Assembly (NCBI RefSeq): GCF_018141405.1
Contig: NZ_CP058648.1
Coordinates: 1,441,001 to 1,505,000, forward strand
From: Serpentinicella alkaliphila
GTDB lineage: Bacteria; Bacillota; Clostridia; Peptostreptococcales; Natronincolaceae
DNA: 64,000 bases
Direction of reading: 5' to 3'
How positions within the stretch are numbered: position 1 is the stretch's first letter; each line of letters opens with the position of its first letter. The position numbers were made by a program, and so were the translations under genes. Under the pieces are notes generated by a model. It did not search any database and had not been told where the DNA came from. It was given only the letters and a program-made list of their open reading frames with translations. Shown piece by piece: positions 28,108-35,653 of this stretch.

Positions 28108-28740
28108 ATGTCAAGAACCTCGAAAATTTCTTCAGTTACAAGTAGTCGTATTCACAGTAGCTATGTCCATAGAAGTAAAACTGTTAATAAGCCTAGTATG
28201 GTTGAAGGGGTTGGACAAGTATCTAATACAAGTAATCAAACAGCCTATTCCTCTGGAAACTACCTTTTCTATTCAGATGCTTTTTATGAAAGTTTAAAAA
28301 ACTTTAAAGAAGAATACAAGAAGTTTTATTATAACCAAAGAGAGTTAGAAAGAAAAATTATAAATTTTGATTATGGTGATAATCTTTTAAATAATTTAAT
28401 AGAATTAGTTAAGTCATATAATTTAGCTATTAACTCCTTGAAGTCATTTGATAGATTTGTCGGAACCAAGCACTTAAATAGAATTGGGAATACTTTAGAA
28501 ACACAAGCTGAAATAATTAAGTCTATTGGAATAGTTAATTTAGAAGGATACGAACTCAAGTTCGATGAAAGTAAACTAGTAAGAGCTATTGAACAGGACG
28601 AATTAGAAGTAGTAAAGATAGTAAAAAACCTAATTGAAACGCTTAATAAAGATTTTAAAACTATCAAAGTAAATGACCCCCTAAATTATGATTTGGTTTT
28701 TAGTTATATTATTGGTTTATCAGTTGATGATAAATCATAA
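28108..28740 (+). CDS. Small protein resembling the C-terminal part of FliD
   Basis: A 210-residue soluble protein. ATG at 28108 is chosen because GGGGGTGG lies five bases before it. The first 50 residues are Ser/Thr-rich and look disordered. The rest is helical, and NNLIELVKSYNLAINSL, followed by LEGYELKFDESKLVRAIEQD, recalls the end of flagellar cap proteins (helix, then 'dGtL.iDe.kL..Al..d'). No FliD head domains and no flagellar genes are present. The family assignment is tentative; it could be a conserved clostridial protein of unrelated function. Confidence 0.6.
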   Translation: MSRTSKISSVTSSRIHSSYVHRSKTVNKPSMVEGVGQVSNTSNQTAYSSGNYLFYSDAFYESLKNFKEEYKKFYYNQRELERKIINFDYGDNLLNNLIELVKSYNLAINSLKSFDRFVGTKHLNRIGNTLETQAEIIKSIGIVNLEGYELKFDESKLVRAIEQDELEVVKIVKNLIETLNKDFKTIKVNDPLNYDLVFSYIIGLSVDDKS

Positions 28741-28781
28741 TTATATATAATTTCATATCAGTGAAATATCTCTCTTTTTAC

Positions 28782-28806
28782 GACCCAATATTGGGTCTTT
28801 TTTTTT
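28782..28806 (+). terminator. Terminator after the FliD-like gene
   Basis: GACCCAATATTGGGTC is a perfect palindrome followed by nine T. Confidence 0.93.
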
Positions 28807-28851
28807 ACTATGCTATAATCTTATTAAAGTTAAATTCAAGGAGTGTTTATT

Positions 28852-29316
28852 ATGTTTAGAGAAATGAGAAGACAAGATAGAAAGATGACTGATTCAGAGG
28901 CAATGGAGTTATTAATTAAAGGGGAATATGGAGTACTTTCAATTATAGGACAAGATCAATATGCTTATGGAGTGCCACTAAGCTATGCATATGTAGATGG
29001 GGCCATATATTTTCACTGTGCCAATGAGGGGCAAAAACTAGACAATATTAAAGGCAACAATAAAGTCTCTTTCTGTGTAGTTGGTGACACGAGAGTTATT
29101 CCAGAAAAATTTACTACAAACTTTGAAAGCGTTATTGTTTTTGGTAAAGCACAAATTTCCTTAGATGATGAAAAGCGTAAGGGGTTATTAGCTTTAGTAG
29201 AGAAGTACTCTCCAGATTTTATTGAAAAAGGAACAGCGTATATGAATAGCGATATCAATAAAACAACAGTTTTTAAGATAGATATTGATCATATATCTGG
29301 GAAAACTAGAAAGTAG
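28852..29316 (+). CDS. Pyridoxamine 5'-phosphate oxidase-like flavin-binding protein (NimA type)
   Basis: A 154-residue split-barrel protein of the group annotated as PNPOx-like or 5-nitroimidazole reductase. REMRRQDRKMT at the start, GVPLSYAYVDGAIYFHCANEGQKLDNI and VSFCVVGDTRV are group hallmarks. It probably binds FMN or a related cofactor; the substrate is unknown. ATG at 28852 has AAGGAG eight bases before it. A Cys-rich miniprotein gene begins 21 bp downstream and may be co-transcribed. Confidence 0.88.
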   Translation: MFREMRRQDRKMTDSEAMELLIKGEYGVLSIIGQDQYAYGVPLSYAYVDGAIYFHCANEGQKLDNIKGNNKVSFCVVGDTRVIPEKFTTNFESVIVFGKAQISLDDEKRKGLLALVEKYSPDFIEKGTAYMNSDINKTTVFKIDIDHISGKTRK

Positions 29317-29337
29317 TAATCAGTTTAGGAGGATTCA

Positions 29338-29487
29338 TTGTTACAAAACGGACAAGAAAAGTGCAACTGTTTTAAAACTGAGTGTGAAAGGCATGGCCAA
29401 TGTGTATTATGTCTCGAGCATCATAGGAAATTCATGAAACACCCACCTTATTGTCAAAGAAAAAGTAGAAATAAACAAAAAAAGTAG
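29338..29487 (+). CDS. Cysteine-rich miniprotein (49 residues)
   Basis: TTG start with a perfect AGGAGG five bases upstream. The protein KCNCFKTECERHGQCVLCLE then HH holds six Cys and several His, arranged C-x-C, C-x5-C-x2-C and a late Cys (PPYCQRK), with a very basic C-terminus. The pattern looks like a small metal-binding domain of the DUF6485-like type found as mini-genes in clostridia. The strong ribosome site and compact cysteine spacing argue that it is real. It is encoded right after the flavin-protein gene. Confidence 0.72.
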   Translation: MLQNGQEKCNCFKTECERHGQCVLCLEHHRKFMKHPPYCQRKSRNKQKK

Positions 29488-29539
29488 CTACCGAGATTTT
29501 AAAAAAGTAGACACTTTAAGAAAGAATGGAGTGAGTATT

Positions 29540-29842
29540 TTGTTAAAACATATTATTATGTGGAGAATAAAAGATAATGTACATGGGCTTTCGAAATTTG
29601 AGAGTGCGATAAAAATGAAAGATGCATTAGAAGGCCTAGTTGGTATTATTACGGAGATAAAAACCTTAGAAGTGGGAATAAATATAAATGATTCTGATTC
29701 AGCCTATGATATTGTGTTGTTTTCGGAATTTGAGGACAAATCAGGTTTAGAGGCATATAAAATTCACCCTCAACATATGAAGGTTGTGGAGTTAGCTAAG
29801 ACAATTGTCTCAGAGAGAGCGGTAGTAGATTATATAGTTTAA
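29540..29842 (+). CDS. Dabb-family stress-responsive alpha/beta barrel protein
   Basis: A 100-residue ferredoxin-like dimeric barrel protein. LKHIIMWRIKD at the start and KIHPQHMKVV near the end are family marks; the second supplies the conserved His pair. TTG at 29540 is chosen because it matches the family start and lies eight bases after GGAG. The reaction is unknown; relatives include plant stress proteins and polyketide cyclases. Small genes surround it in the same direction. Confidence 0.87.
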   Translation: MLKHIIMWRIKDNVHGLSKFESAIKMKDALEGLVGIITEIKTLEVGININDSDSAYDIVLFSEFEDKSGLEAYKIHPQHMKVVELAKTIVSERAVVDYIV

Positions 29843-29886
29843 CTTACTGAATATAAATAAATTAATAATATTATTGGAGAAAAAAT

Positions 29887-30315
29887 ATGTTTGAACAAGA
29901 GTTGCAAATATATGGAATACTAAAAAAGTTATCAATTGACTATGAACGGTATAGTCATCCTCCTGTTTCAACAATGAAGGAATTAGATTCAATTATTGAG
30001 AGTTTCGAAGAAATACATTGTAAAAATATATTTTTGAGAAATTCAAAAGGAGATAAACACTATCTAATTTTGGTTAAGGGTCATAAAATTATTAATTTAA
30101 AAGAAATTGCAAAAACAATAGGTAGTACAAGGTTAAGTTTTGCATCAGAAGAAAGGCTAAAGCAGTATTTAGTACAGCCTGGAGCCGTTTCGCCACTAGG
30201 ATTAGTAAATGATAAATTAAAAGAGGTTATAGTATTGGTTGATAAAGACTTAACTACATCGCCCAAAATGACTTTTCATCCAAATGTAAATACTGTTAGT
30301 ATAACTATGAAATAG
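29887..30315 (+). CDS. ProX/YbaK-type aminoacyl-tRNA deacylase, C-terminus removed by an in-frame TAG
   Basis: A 142-residue YbaK fold protein of the prolyl-tRNA-editing group, which hydrolyses Ala-tRNA(Pro)-type mistakes in trans. The N-terminus LKKLSIDYERYSHPPVSTM, NIFLRNSKGDKHYLILV and PGAVSPLGLVND are the active-site regions and are intact. After TAG (30313-30315) the same frame goes on with NDFIKFIDWCGNSVDFIDIS to TGA at 30376-30378, which is the normal family ending. The stop therefore removes about 21 terminal residues. Since the catalytic core is complete, activity may survive. Confidence 0.88.
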   Translation: MFEQELQIYGILKKLSIDYERYSHPPVSTMKELDSIIESFEEIHCKNIFLRNSKGDKHYLILVKGHKIINLKEIAKTIGSTRLSFASEERLKQYLVQPGAVSPLGLVNDKLKEVIVLVDKDLTTSPKMTFHPNVNTVSITMK

Positions 30316-30401
30316 AATGATTTTATTAAGTTTATAGATTGGTGTGGCAACTCAGTTGATTTTATAGACATTAGTTGATTAAAACGAGTTTAAATAAGTC
30401 T

Positions 30402-31184
30402 TTACTTTATAATAAGTTGTTGGTCATCATTGAAGAAAGTTCTATAACCTAATTGAACGAATAAAATAACTGACAGGGCAACACTACCTAGAATACCTAG
30501 CATAATTGCTATTTGGTACTCTATAGCAGTTAATGGAGATACACCAGATAAAATTTGACCTGTCATCATACCTGGTAGAAATACTATTCCCATACCTACC
30601 ATTGAATTTATAGTTGGTAAAATGGCTGCATCGAAGGCTGAATTTACAATTTGTTTTGTTGCAGCCTTTGGCGTTGCTCCAAGCATTAGTGCATTTTCAA
30701 CAATATTTTTTTGACTAATAATATTGTCTATAAGAGTATTTGTCCCTAAGGCAATACCTGTCATAGAGTTACCAATTATCATACCTGCTATAGGAATAAA
30801 ATATCTTGGCTCGTACCATGGGGTTACTCGTATTACAACTAGAATGAAATAAAATAAACTGCTTAAGGTACCTATTATCATAGAAAGGGCAATAACCTTT
30901 TTTATTTCTATTGATAAAGGTGCTTTAACTCGTTTGAAAATATTTATAATTGAAAAAATCTCCATTAATAGTATTACGAATAAAGTGAATAAAAAATGGG
31001 GGTTTTCAAATAAATAGACTAAAATGTATCCTGTTAGAATTAGTTGAAGGGTCATTCTAACTGTAGATATTACAATTTCATTTTCTCTTTTAATTCCTCG
31101 AACCCGTACTATTGCTAAAAGTAGTGCTATAAATATGTAAGCAGATAAAACCTGAAACATTTGTAATTCAATAACATTATCCAT
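30402..31184 (-). CDS. fetB: FetB/UPF0014-family ABC transporter permease
   Basis: A 260-residue membrane protein with about seven helices of the YbbM/FetB family, linked in E. coli to iron export and oxidative stress resistance. Hallmarks are RVRGIKRENEIVISTVRMTLQL, AGMIIGNSMTGIALG and GMVFLPGMMTGQILSG-like sequence. ATG at 31184 is chosen because GGAGGG lies ten bases upstream; the TTG at 31202 precedes that site. The ATPase gene fetA ends two bases before it, so the two form one operon. Substrate assignment follows the family and is not shown here. Confidence 0.88.
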   Translation of the reverse strand: MDNVIELQMFQVLSAYIFIALLLAIVRVRGIKRENEIVISTVRMTLQLILTGYILVYLFENPHFLFTLFVILLMEIFSIINIFKRVKAPLSIEIKKVIALSMIIGTLSSLFYFILVVIRVTPWYEPRYFIPIAGMIIGNSMTGIALGTNTLIDNIISQKNIVENALMLGATPKAATKQIVNSAFDAAILPTINSMVGMGIVFLPGMMTGQILSGVSPLTAIEYQIAIMLGILGSVALSVILFVQLGYRTFFNDDQQLIIK

Positions 31185-31186
31185 AC

Positions 31187-31825
31187 TTACAATTCCCTCC
31201 AACTTAAAATTTTTCCATCTTTTATTTCAATAATAATATCTGAGAATAACTCAGCAACCCTTTTTGAGTGGGTAACCATTATTAATGTTTTGTTATTGTT
31301 TCTTGTATGTTCAACAAGTCTTTTTATAATTATTTCTTCAGTTTCTTCGTCTAAAGCTGAGGATGGTTCATCTAATAAATATACCTCAGGATCCATTATT
31401 AGAACTCGCCCCAGAGCTAATCTTTGCTTTTCTCCACCAGATAAGTTTTGTGCGTTATCAATAAGTGATTTATTTAATTTTATAATTCCTAGCAAATCCA
31501 CTAATTTTGAATCATCAACTATTTTTTTTTCGGATAAAATTAATCCTGACAAGAGATTATCCTTAATTGTACCTGGAAATATAGCAGGGGATTGGGACAA
31601 CATTACAACTTCCCTACGTAAATGAATAGAGTTAATATCCCTTAAGGATGTACTGTTATATAGAATTTCCCCCTCATCAGGGCTAAGCATTTTATTTAAA
31701 AGTTTTATAAGCGTAGACTTACCACTACCGCTTTCACCAACAATGCATGTTATTTTGCCCTTAGGGATATGTAATTCAGCAATTGAAAGAATTGTACTTA
31801 ATTTTACATTATATAAATTGAACAT
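31187..31825 (-). CDS. fetA: FetA-type ABC transporter ATP-binding protein
   Basis: A 212-residue ABC ATPase. Walker A is GESGSGKSTL, the signature is NLSGGEKQRLALGR, and Walker B is VYLLDEPSSALDEET with the catalytic Glu; the switch His is in MVTHSKR. It is encoded directly before its membrane partner FetB, giving a two-gene exporter. It is short because the family lacks extra C-terminal domains. No metal-regulator site could be recognised upstream. Confidence 0.9.
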   Translation of the reverse strand: MFNLYNVKLSTILSIAELHIPKGKITCIVGESGSGKSTLIKLLNKMLSPDEGEILYNSTSLRDINSIHLRREVVMLSQSPAIFPGTIKDNLLSGLILSEKKIVDDSKLVDLLGIIKLNKSLIDNAQNLSGGEKQRLALGRVLIMDPEVYLLDEPSSALDEETEEIIIKRLVEHTRNNNKTLIMVTHSKRVAELFSDIIIEIKDGKILSWREL

Positions 31826-31884
31826 AATTATAACCCCTTTATATTTATAGATACATTTATAAGTAGTATATGTTACTAAATAAA

Positions 31885-31920
31885 AAAAATCAATGTAAAA
31901 GCCCTACTAGGGGCTTTCAC
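31885..31920 (-). terminator. Terminator of the FMN-binding lipoprotein gene
   Basis: AAAGCCC pairs with GGGCTTT around TACTAG. On the minus strand it is followed by T-rich sequence shortly after the gene. Confidence 0.75.
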
Positions 31921-31946
31921 ATTGTATTTCTACTTAAGTCTTATTT

Positions 31947-32474
31947 TTAGTTTGTACCAGCTTCTCCAGGACCTCTTTCAAAGGCATCTTCAACTGCTTT
32001 AACAAATTTTCCAAATGTTGAAGTTGCACCAGTTATAACATCAACCTCATCGATGTCTTGTGTTTCAATAAGTGCATCTTGATAGCCAGGGAATGCTTCT
32101 TCAGAATTTATTCCAGCTTGAGCTTTCCAATTTTGATTGTATTCTTCTTGTTCAGATTTTCTATTACCTTCTTCATTTAATTCATCATAAGTAACTTCTG
32201 TAATACGGCCATCTGCAACTGTAATTTCAACTACAGCTTTCCAACCCCTTTGGTCAGGTTCACTTTCACCTGTATAAGTACCGTCTTCAAAAGCTGCTCC
32301 TTCATCTGGTGTTTCCCCTTCATCTGGTGTTTCCCCTTCATCTGGTGTTTCCTCTTCATCTGGAGTAGGGGTTTCTACTGCTGGTGGAGGAGTTTCTTGT
32401 GGTCTACACCCTATTCCAGCGAAAGTAACTAAAAATGCGATAAGTAATAGAACCAATAGTTTACTTTTTCTCAA
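31947..32474 (-). CDS. FMN-binding domain lipoprotein with TPDEGE repeats
   Basis: A 175-residue exported lipoprotein. The start TTG at 32474 lies six bases after AGAGGTG (GTG at 32483 is an alternative). The signal peptide ends in the lipobox AGIGC. A proline/acid-rich linker carries three TPDEGE repeats, encoded by 18-bp DNA repeats at about 32312-32360. The C-terminal FMN-binding domain ends with VDVITGATSTFGK, whose Thr in the D-x-x-T-G-A-T pattern is the covalent flavin site used by ApbE. It is likely an extracellular electron-transfer protein. No ApbE gene lies in the window. Confidence 0.9.
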   Translation of the reverse strand: MRKSKLLVLLLIAFLVTFAGIGCRPQETPPPAVETPTPDEEETPDEGETPDEGETPDEGAAFEDGTYTGESEPDQRGWKAVVEITVADGRITEVTYDELNEEGNRKSEQEEYNQNWKAQAGINSEEAFPGYQDALIETQDIDEVDVITGATSTFGKFVKAVEDAFERGPGEAGTN

Positions 32475-32668
32475 TTGAATCACCTCTTGATATATTTTTT
32501 TATTATGCTTATTAAATTTAATAATAGTTTGATAAAAAATGCTATGTTATATACGTTTAATCGTCCATGTCTATTTTGTAAATTTAAGGAAACAATATAT
32601 ATATTTACAAATAATCACTACATAAATATTATTTTCATCATAAAATAGTATTAAAAGGGGGAATTCAT

Positions 32669-32922
32669 ATGTGCAAAACACCTAGTAGTCGAGAAATAGC
32701 CTTTTTTGTTTTTTTAATAGGGGTTTTATTTCTAAAACTGCCAGTCCAGAAAAAGTTGGCCTACTTGGAAGTTGGATAGCCGTATTAGAAGACCTACTTG
32801 CTGCTATTAGCGACACTGATATTTATATAAAAGAGGTAAAGGAAGAAAAAATGAAAGAAATTAACTCTATAAACAAACAAATAAATGAATTACAAAAAAG
32901 ACTTGAAGAACTTAAATGTTAA
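32669..32922 (+). pseudogene. Small coiled-coil protein gene with a frameshift
   Basis: ATG at 32669 follows AAAAGGGGGAATTCAT and starts MCKTPSSREIAFFVFLIG, but that frame stops after about 36 codons. The +2 frame continues past T-rich runs with SKTASPEKVGLLGSWIAVL and a coiled-coil tail (about 32830-32919, NKQINELQKRLEELKC) to TAA at 32920-32922. A strong ribosome site on one frame and a protein-like C-terminus in the other, joined across TTTTTT runs near 32700-32715, point to a single-base length change. The family is unknown; similar small proteins occur in spore formers. The 199 bp after it hold no gene I can see. Confidence 0.65.
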
Positions 32923-33121
32923 ATAAAAAAGAAAACTTTAAAAAACAGTTTCTTTTTTCACTTATTATATTTAAATATGTAAAATTAATAATTAACTTTT
33001 ATAAACATAAATTCAAATAGTTAAGTGATATTATATTATTTTTGGTACTCTACAAAGAAATTTAATTACAAATTAAAGGAGATATGAAATATAAATAGTC
33101 CCTGTTCAAAATAAAAATGTG

Positions 33122-34021
33122 TTAATGTAAATTTATTAGACCAACTTCCTTAGCTGATTCCTTTGCAAGTCTAAACTGACTCTGAGTAAGTCGTTCGTCA
33201 ATCATAGGATAATCCTTTGCTCTATATACTGGGTAATATTGAGACATAAGATTAACATAAACATCTGGTGATAATTCTTGAGCTACAAACTGCATAATTT
33301 CTTTAGTATTATCTATATGGTTAGGCATAACTAAATGCCTAATGATTAGCCCTCTGTAGGCTATATTGTTATAAGTTTTTAGATTTCCTACTTGTCTATA
33401 CATTTCTTTAATCGCTTCTTTAGTAATAGTATAGTACTCCTTTACTTTCAAATATTTTTCACCTAATTTATTATTTGAAAATTTTATATCGGGCATATAG
33501 ATATCAATAATATTGCTTAGAAGCTTAATTGAGTCTACTGAGTCATACCCATTTGTGTTGTATATAATTGGAATACATAAGCCATTTTGAGCAGCAATAA
33601 AAATTGCTTCAACAATTTGTGGAATTATATGATTAGGGGATACTAGGTTTATATTATGACAACCCTGTTTTTGTAGTTGGAGCATACTAAGTGCCAGTTC
33701 ATATGGAGTGGCTTCTTGACCTATGCCGCAATGACTAATTTCATAGTTTTGGCAAAAGACACATCTTAAATTACAGTATGAAAAAAATATAGTCCCAGAT
33801 CCATTTTTTCCAACCAACTCTGGTTCCTCTCCAAAATGCCTTTCGGCACCTGAAGTATAGGCGTTTTTTAAAGCTCTACAATAACCTTTTTCATCTTTTA
33901 GACGGTTTACGTGACAGTTGTGAGGGCACAATATACAGTCTTTAAGCATATTGTTTAAAATCTTAACTCTCCTTTCAAGTTCTCCGGTTTTAAGTAAATT
34001 TATATATGATGGTATATGCAT
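33122..34021 (-). CDS. Radical SAM protein of the PflX type (putative PFL-activating-enzyme-like)
   Basis: 299 residues. The N-terminal motif CILCPHNCHVNR plus a later Cys resembles a second metal site. The radical SAM cluster motif is CNLRCVFC (C-x3-C-x2-C) in FFSYCNLRCVFCQNYEIS, within a partial TIM barrel. The GSGTIFFS and NINLVSPNH stretches are typical for PflX/YqiF-like proteins. The reaction is unknown in general; the annotation as pyruvate formate-lyase activase rests on similarity only. It is a stand-alone gene. Nothing suggests a glycyl radical enzyme partner nearby. Confidence 0.87.
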   Translation of the reverse strand: MHIPSYINLLKTGELERRVKILNNMLKDCILCPHNCHVNRLKDEKGYCRALKNAYTSGAERHFGEEPELVGKNGSGTIFFSYCNLRCVFCQNYEISHCGIGQEATPYELALSMLQLQKQGCHNINLVSPNHIIPQIVEAIFIAAQNGLCIPIIYNTNGYDSVDSIKLLSNIIDIYMPDIKFSNNKLGEKYLKVKEYYTITKEAIKEMYRQVGNLKTYNNIAYRGLIIRHLVMPNHIDNTKEIMQFVAQELSPDVYVNLMSQYYPVYRAKDYPMIDERLTQSQFRLAKESAKEVGLINLH

Positions 34022-34145
34022 AACACTAATCCTTTCAAATAAAATTTTTTATGTATTTAGTTTCTTCAGAAAATTTATTTGTAGTATGTTATTTAACAGT
34101 ATAAAATAAATTTCCATAGCAAAAATATTCTTAGGTGGTGTACAT

Positions 34146-34677
34146 ATGGCAAATATTAGTTTATCCAAAAAAGAAACATTATTATTAAAGGATCAAAAAA
34201 AGCACGAGGAGATGTGTATTATTAAATATAATAATTATGCAAATCAAGCGCAAGATCCTCAGCTTAAGCAAATCTTTTTAAGTCATGCACAACAAGAGCA
34301 AGAGCACTTAGACACAATAAATCAAATTTTAAATGGTCAAATACCTAGTATGCAAAATTTAACAACAAAATCAACAGAATAGTCAGAATCAAAATAATCA
34401 ACAGGGTATGCAAAGTCAAAATCAACAACAGAATATGCAATCTAACACAAATCAAAATAATTTATCAAGTAACTTAAGAAATGTTAGTGATGAAATATTA
34501 TGTAATGATTTACTTATGACTGAAAAATATGTTTCTGGTGCATATGATACAGCATTATTTGAATTTGCAAATACAAATATAAGACAAGTTCTTAACCATA
34601 TACAAAAAGAAGAACAGAAGCATGGTGAGGATATCTTTAATTACATAAGCAGTCATGGGATGTATATGCCAGAATAA
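34146..34677 (+). pseudogene. CotF-like spore coat protein split by a frameshift
   Basis: Two frames together give one ferritin-like coat protein. The first part (34146-34382) begins ANISLSKKETLLLKDQKKHE, ends near TTKSTE and covers helices one and two. The second (34408-34677, open from about 34363) has a Gln/Asn-rich linker and then NVSDEILCNDLLMTEKYVSG and HIQKEEQKHGEDI, the CotF domain end. The Q/N-rich linker (repeated CAA and AAT codons) reads across the break in the second frame, so the shift lies near 34359-34365. It could still yield two small proteins; a single disrupted gene is simpler. It marks the organism as a spore former. Confidence 0.82.
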
Positions 34678-34716
34678 CTAATAAAACAGTCAAAAATTTG
34701 ACTCTTTTATTAGTTA
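34675..34716 (+). terminator. Long hairpin after the coat protein gene
   Basis: TAACTAATAAAA pairs with TTTTATTAGTTA and continues inward as AGTCAAA/TTTGACT, giving about 18 paired bases with one mismatch. It starts at the stop codon. There is little T-run after it. Confidence 0.75.
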
Positions 34717-34760
34717 TAATATAATTAAGTTATATAAAATTGTAAAAGGAGGTATTTGTA

Positions 34761-35261
34761 ATGAGCATTTTATTCAAAAGAAGGAGTATTAGGAAGTTTA
34801 AAAATAAACCTATTGATGAAGAAACTGTAAAGCTATTGCTTAAGGGGGCAATGAGCGCACCTTCCGCTGGAAATCAAAAACCATGGCATTTTGTAGTAAT
34901 AAATGATAGGAATATATTAAATGAGATACCAAAGTTTCATCAATACTCACAAATGTTAAAAGAAGCACCTCTAGCTATAGCTATTTGTGGAATCACCGAG
35001 AATATAAAATACCCAGAGTATTGCGTGCAGGACTGTTCCGCTGCAACAGAAAATCTTTTAATTGCAATTACTGAGCTAGGTTTAGGTGGGGTTTGGTTAG
35101 GTATATACCCTAGAGAGGATAGAATCATTGGTTTATCGCGTTTATTAAACTTACCTGAAGGGGTTTTACCTCTATCGGTTGTTTCCATTGGGTATGCAGA
35201 TGAAGAAAAGGAACCAATAGATAGATACATGGAAGATAGAGTACATTATAATAAATGGTAG
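34761..35261 (+). CDS. Nitroreductase-family flavoprotein
   Basis: A 166-residue FMN-dependent nitroreductase fold protein. The FMN-phosphate-binding start RRSIRKFKNKPI, the dimer/flavin motif APSAGNQKPWHFVVI and GLGGVWLGIYP are family marks. It is shorter than the classical 200-220 residue enzymes, as usual for clostridial single-domain members. AAAGGAGG precedes ATG. It reduces nitro or quinone-like compounds with NAD(P)H by family; the true substrate is unknown. The GIY-YIG gene follows 16 bp later. Confidence 0.92.
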   Translation: MSILFKRRSIRKFKNKPIDEETVKLLLKGAMSAPSAGNQKPWHFVVINDRNILNEIPKFHQYSQMLKEAPLAIAICGITENIKYPEYCVQDCSAATENLLIAITELGLGGVWLGIYPREDRIIGLSRLLNLPEGVLPLSVVSIGYADEEKEPIDRYMEDRVHYNKW

Positions 35262-35277
35262 ACATTGAATTAATATT

Positions 35278-35529
35278 ATGAACTATACATATATTTTAAA
35301 ATGTAGAGATAATACTTATTATACTGGATGGACTAATGACTTAGATAAAAGGGTAGTTATGCATAACAATGGTGTTGCATCTAAATATACTAGGGCCCGA
35401 TTGCCTGTAGAATTAGTATATTATGAGGTATTTAATGAAAAAAAACATGCAATGAAAAGAGAATATGAAATTAAGCAGATGAACAGAAAAGAAAAAAATA
35501 AATTGATTGAAGAAAGCCTTATAAAATAG
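35278..35529 (+). CDS. GIY-YIG nuclease domain protein (UPF0213/YhbQ-like)
   Basis: An 83-residue single-domain protein. YTYILKCRDNTYYTGWTND carries the GIY-YIG-equivalent Tyr residues, RVVMHNNGVASKYTRAR supplies the conserved Arg region, and AMKREYEIKQM the Glu. Members act on DNA in repair-like roles. There is a weak ribosome site but a short gap to the nitroreductase gene, so translation may be coupled. The gene ends inside its own terminator stem. Confidence 0.9.
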   Translation: MNYTYILKCRDNTYYTGWTNDLDKRVVMHNNGVASKYTRARLPVELVYYEVFNEKKHAMKREYEIKQMNRKEKNKLIEESLIK

Positions 35530-35539
35530 GGCTTTTTTT
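35513..35539 (+). terminator. Terminator overlapping the 3' end of the GIY-YIG gene
   Basis: AAAGCC pairs with GGCTTT across the stop codon, followed by seven T. Confidence 0.8.
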
Positions 35540-35653
35540 ACTTAGTTTTGGAAATAAAATTAATTTGTTTGAGTATAATTTTTCACGGGTATATTTCTAT
35601 TGTGACTTTAGTCCTACACAGAACTAATAGTGACAAATAGAGGAGGGCATGTT

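Noticed and set aside
32312-32360. CRISPR-like or regulatory repeat in the 32.3 kb region
   Set aside because: The repeats are in frame within a lipoprotein gene and encode TPDEGE units.
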